Shown piece after piece: positions 62,864 to 64,000 of a DNA stretch of 64,000 nt. The DNA is from HXMU1420-13 sp965249965. Its GTDB lineage: Bacteria; Bacteroidota; Rhodothermia; Balneolales; Balneolaceae. The DNA lies in contig OZ252262.1 in assembly GCA_965249965.1 (NCBI GenBank), positions 1,116,001 to 1,180,000 on the forward strand. The letters run 5' to 3'. A program made the translations under genes and the position numbers. The notes under the pieces were generated by a model. The model searched no databases and was not told the origin of the DNA. It saw only the letters and a program-made list of their open reading frames with translations. The first letter of the stretch is position 1; each line of letters starts with the position of its first letter.

Positions 62864-64000
62864 TTACTTATGCTGGTAATAAAGTAACCCGCCACTTCGA
62901 TTTCCAATTAAAAGTTCGTCTAAACCATCTTTGTTTAGATCAACAGTTAGTGGATTACTCATAGGTGCTGTAGCAACTTTAAATGGTAGTGGTGTTGCGA
63001 CAAAATGTGCTACTTCTGCAGAACCAACATTTTCGAAAAAGAGGATGCCTTCAACTTTACTCCCGACCATCAAATCGTAGTCACCATCTTCATCAACATC
63101 TGTAAAAGTTGGGGCGCTCCTGTGTTTTGATTTTATGCCTTCGAAAGCATTATCAATGAGTTCAAATTTTGGGGTGTTTTTCGAACCGATATTTTCGAAC
63201 AGATATAAACTTCCACCTGATGAACCAAGTACTAAATCGAAATCGCCGTCAGCATCAATATCAACAGCTCGAGGGGTAGCATAACTACCTCTAGGCAATT
63301 CCACCAAATTTTCTTCTGCAACTCCAAATTCGCATCCAGTATTTGTATAGTAAGCAACCTCACCTTGCCAATTTCCAAGAAGTAAATCATCAAGACCATC
63401 GTTGTTTAAGTCAACCAATTCCGGAGCATAATGGAAGGCCCTTGGCAGATTCATGATTCCACTCAGATGAAATTCGGGGTTTGTTGGAGTTCCACGATTT
63501 TCGTACTGATAAACGGCCGATGTTTTTAAATCATTGGCATCAATTTTATTGGCTAGGAGTAAATCCAGATCTCCATCTCCATCCAGGTCTCCAACCGCGG
63601 GAATACTTTCCTCTCCTACATCAATCGTGTTTAAGAATTGGCGGGTTGCTAAATGAAAATCACCATCTTCCTGTTCATAAAAATAGAAATTGGCTGCAGT
63701 AGTAAGGTTGGCATTGTATGCACCACCCAAAACACCCAGGAAAAGATCAGCATCGCCATCTTTTCCCCAATCTACAAGGGTAGGTGCATTATACCCACTG
63801 CTTTGAACTGGATCATTTGGCGGGAAAGCTTGAGGCTCTACTCGAAAATTAGGACTCCTGGAAGTCCCTTTATTTTCAATTAATAGAATGCCTGGTTCAA
63901 AAAAATCACCCCAAAAAATGTCTTCGTCGCCATCCGAATCAATATCCATAAAAGTCATAGTATTTGCTCCATGGAGTGTTCCAAATTGCGTGACGATTTC
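62864..64000 (-). CDS. VCBS/FG-GAP repeat protein, C-terminal part (cut by window end)
   Basis: The frame stays open to the last base of the window, and the residues before the first Met (FGTLHGANT) already fit the repeat, so the N-terminus lies beyond. The 378 visible residues hold about seven repeats of the VCBS/FG-GAP type with calcium-loop patterns such as DIDSDGDEDIFWGD, DLDGDGDLDLLLAN, DLNNDGLDDLLLGN, DIDADGDFDLVLGS and DVDEDGDYDLMVGS. These build an extracellular calcium-binding propeller. The C-terminus has no T9SS sorting domain; it ends GGLLYYQHK. Confidence 0.85.
   Translation of the reverse strand, partial: EIVTQFGTLHGANTMTFMDIDSDGDEDIFWGDFFEPGILLIENKGTSRSPNFRVEPQAFPPNDPVQSSGYNAPTLVDWGKDGDADLFLGVLGGAYNANLTTAANFYFYEQEDGDFHLATRQFLNTIDVGEESIPAVGDLDGDGDLDLLLANKIDANDLKTSAVYQYENRGTPTNPEFHLSGIMNLPRAFHYAPELVDLNNDGLDDLLLGNWQGEVAYYTNTGCEFGVAEENLVELPRGSYATPRAVDIDADGDFDLVLGSSGGSLYLFENIGSKNTPKFELIDNAFEGIKSKHRSAPTFTDVDEDGDYDLMVGSKVEGILFFENVGSAEVAHFVATPLPFKVATAPMSNPLTVDLNKDGLDELLIGNRSGGLLYYQHK

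Overview
The window looks like chromosomal DNA of a marine Balneolota/Bacteroidota-type bacterium. The grounds are two C-terminal type IX secretion (T9SS type A) sorting domains, DUF6090 proteins, an SPT-like alpha-oxoamine synthase, choice-of-anchor B and VCBS/FG-GAP exported proteins, a PPi-type phosphofructokinase, few strong Shine-Dalgarno sites, and very tight gene junctions (TAATG, ATGA). I see no rRNA, tRNA, CRISPR, phage or transposase gene. No gene-free stretch exceeds about 280 bases.

Region 1 (1-8630) is the accessory part. It is a head-to-tail array of one partial and eight complete DUF6090 membrane-anchored proteins. Each complete gene opens with the same basic N-terminus (MLRFF...) and one membrane helix, followed by a divergent extracytoplasmic domain. 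Four further copies of the MLRFF start are only stubs. Three of these run into short palindromic interspersed repeats with GTCAT-type ends, and the fourth runs in frame into a Dabb-domain lipoprotein. Two array members carry extra C-terminal domains, one pVHL-beta-like and one DUF3471-like. This is my main candidate for an undescribed system.

Region 2 (8.8-26.6 kb) holds mostly exported and housekeeping genes: a C-type-lectin lipoprotein, an S9 peptidase, a T9SS-secreted BNR-repeat protein, a DUF456 protein, a cysteine-poor SQR-like flavoprotein, PPi-PFK, a POT peptide transporter, an M20 amidohydrolase with an outer-membrane protein, mnmE, and a double-domain M16 peptidase. Region 3 (26.6-38.6 kb) has secG, an MscS channel, a SRAP homologue without its catalytic residues, a CPBP protease, a DEAD-box-like protein without a P-loop, two exported proteins, an SPT-like enzyme, a choice-of-anchor B lipoprotein and the TIGR03546/TIGR03545 pair. 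Region 4 (38.8-56.7 kb) has a 1312-residue T9SS-secreted nuclease-like protein and two related signalling loci. Each locus pairs a soluble cyclic-nucleotide-binding-domain histidine kinase with a response regulator. One is an operon with a CPA2 antiporter, a UBP-type zinc-finger protein and a receiver/glutaredoxin-like/thioredoxin-reductase-like fusion that lacks all redox cysteines. The other is an operon with an outer-membrane porin and an SLC13 permease. An MhqD/MhqO-like pair and a Ste24 protease/transsulfuration-enzyme pair lie between them. Region 5 (56.9-64 kb) has a DUF58 protein, an SDR with an exported protein, an OmpR-type two-component system, an aquaporin-like channel without the filter arginine, a DUF6787-like protein, an MmcQ/YjbR protein and a VCBS-repeat protein cut by the window end.

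A recurring theme is degenerate enzymes: SRAP, DEAD-box, thioredoxin-reductase-like and SQR-like proteins all keep their fold signatures while losing catalytic residues.
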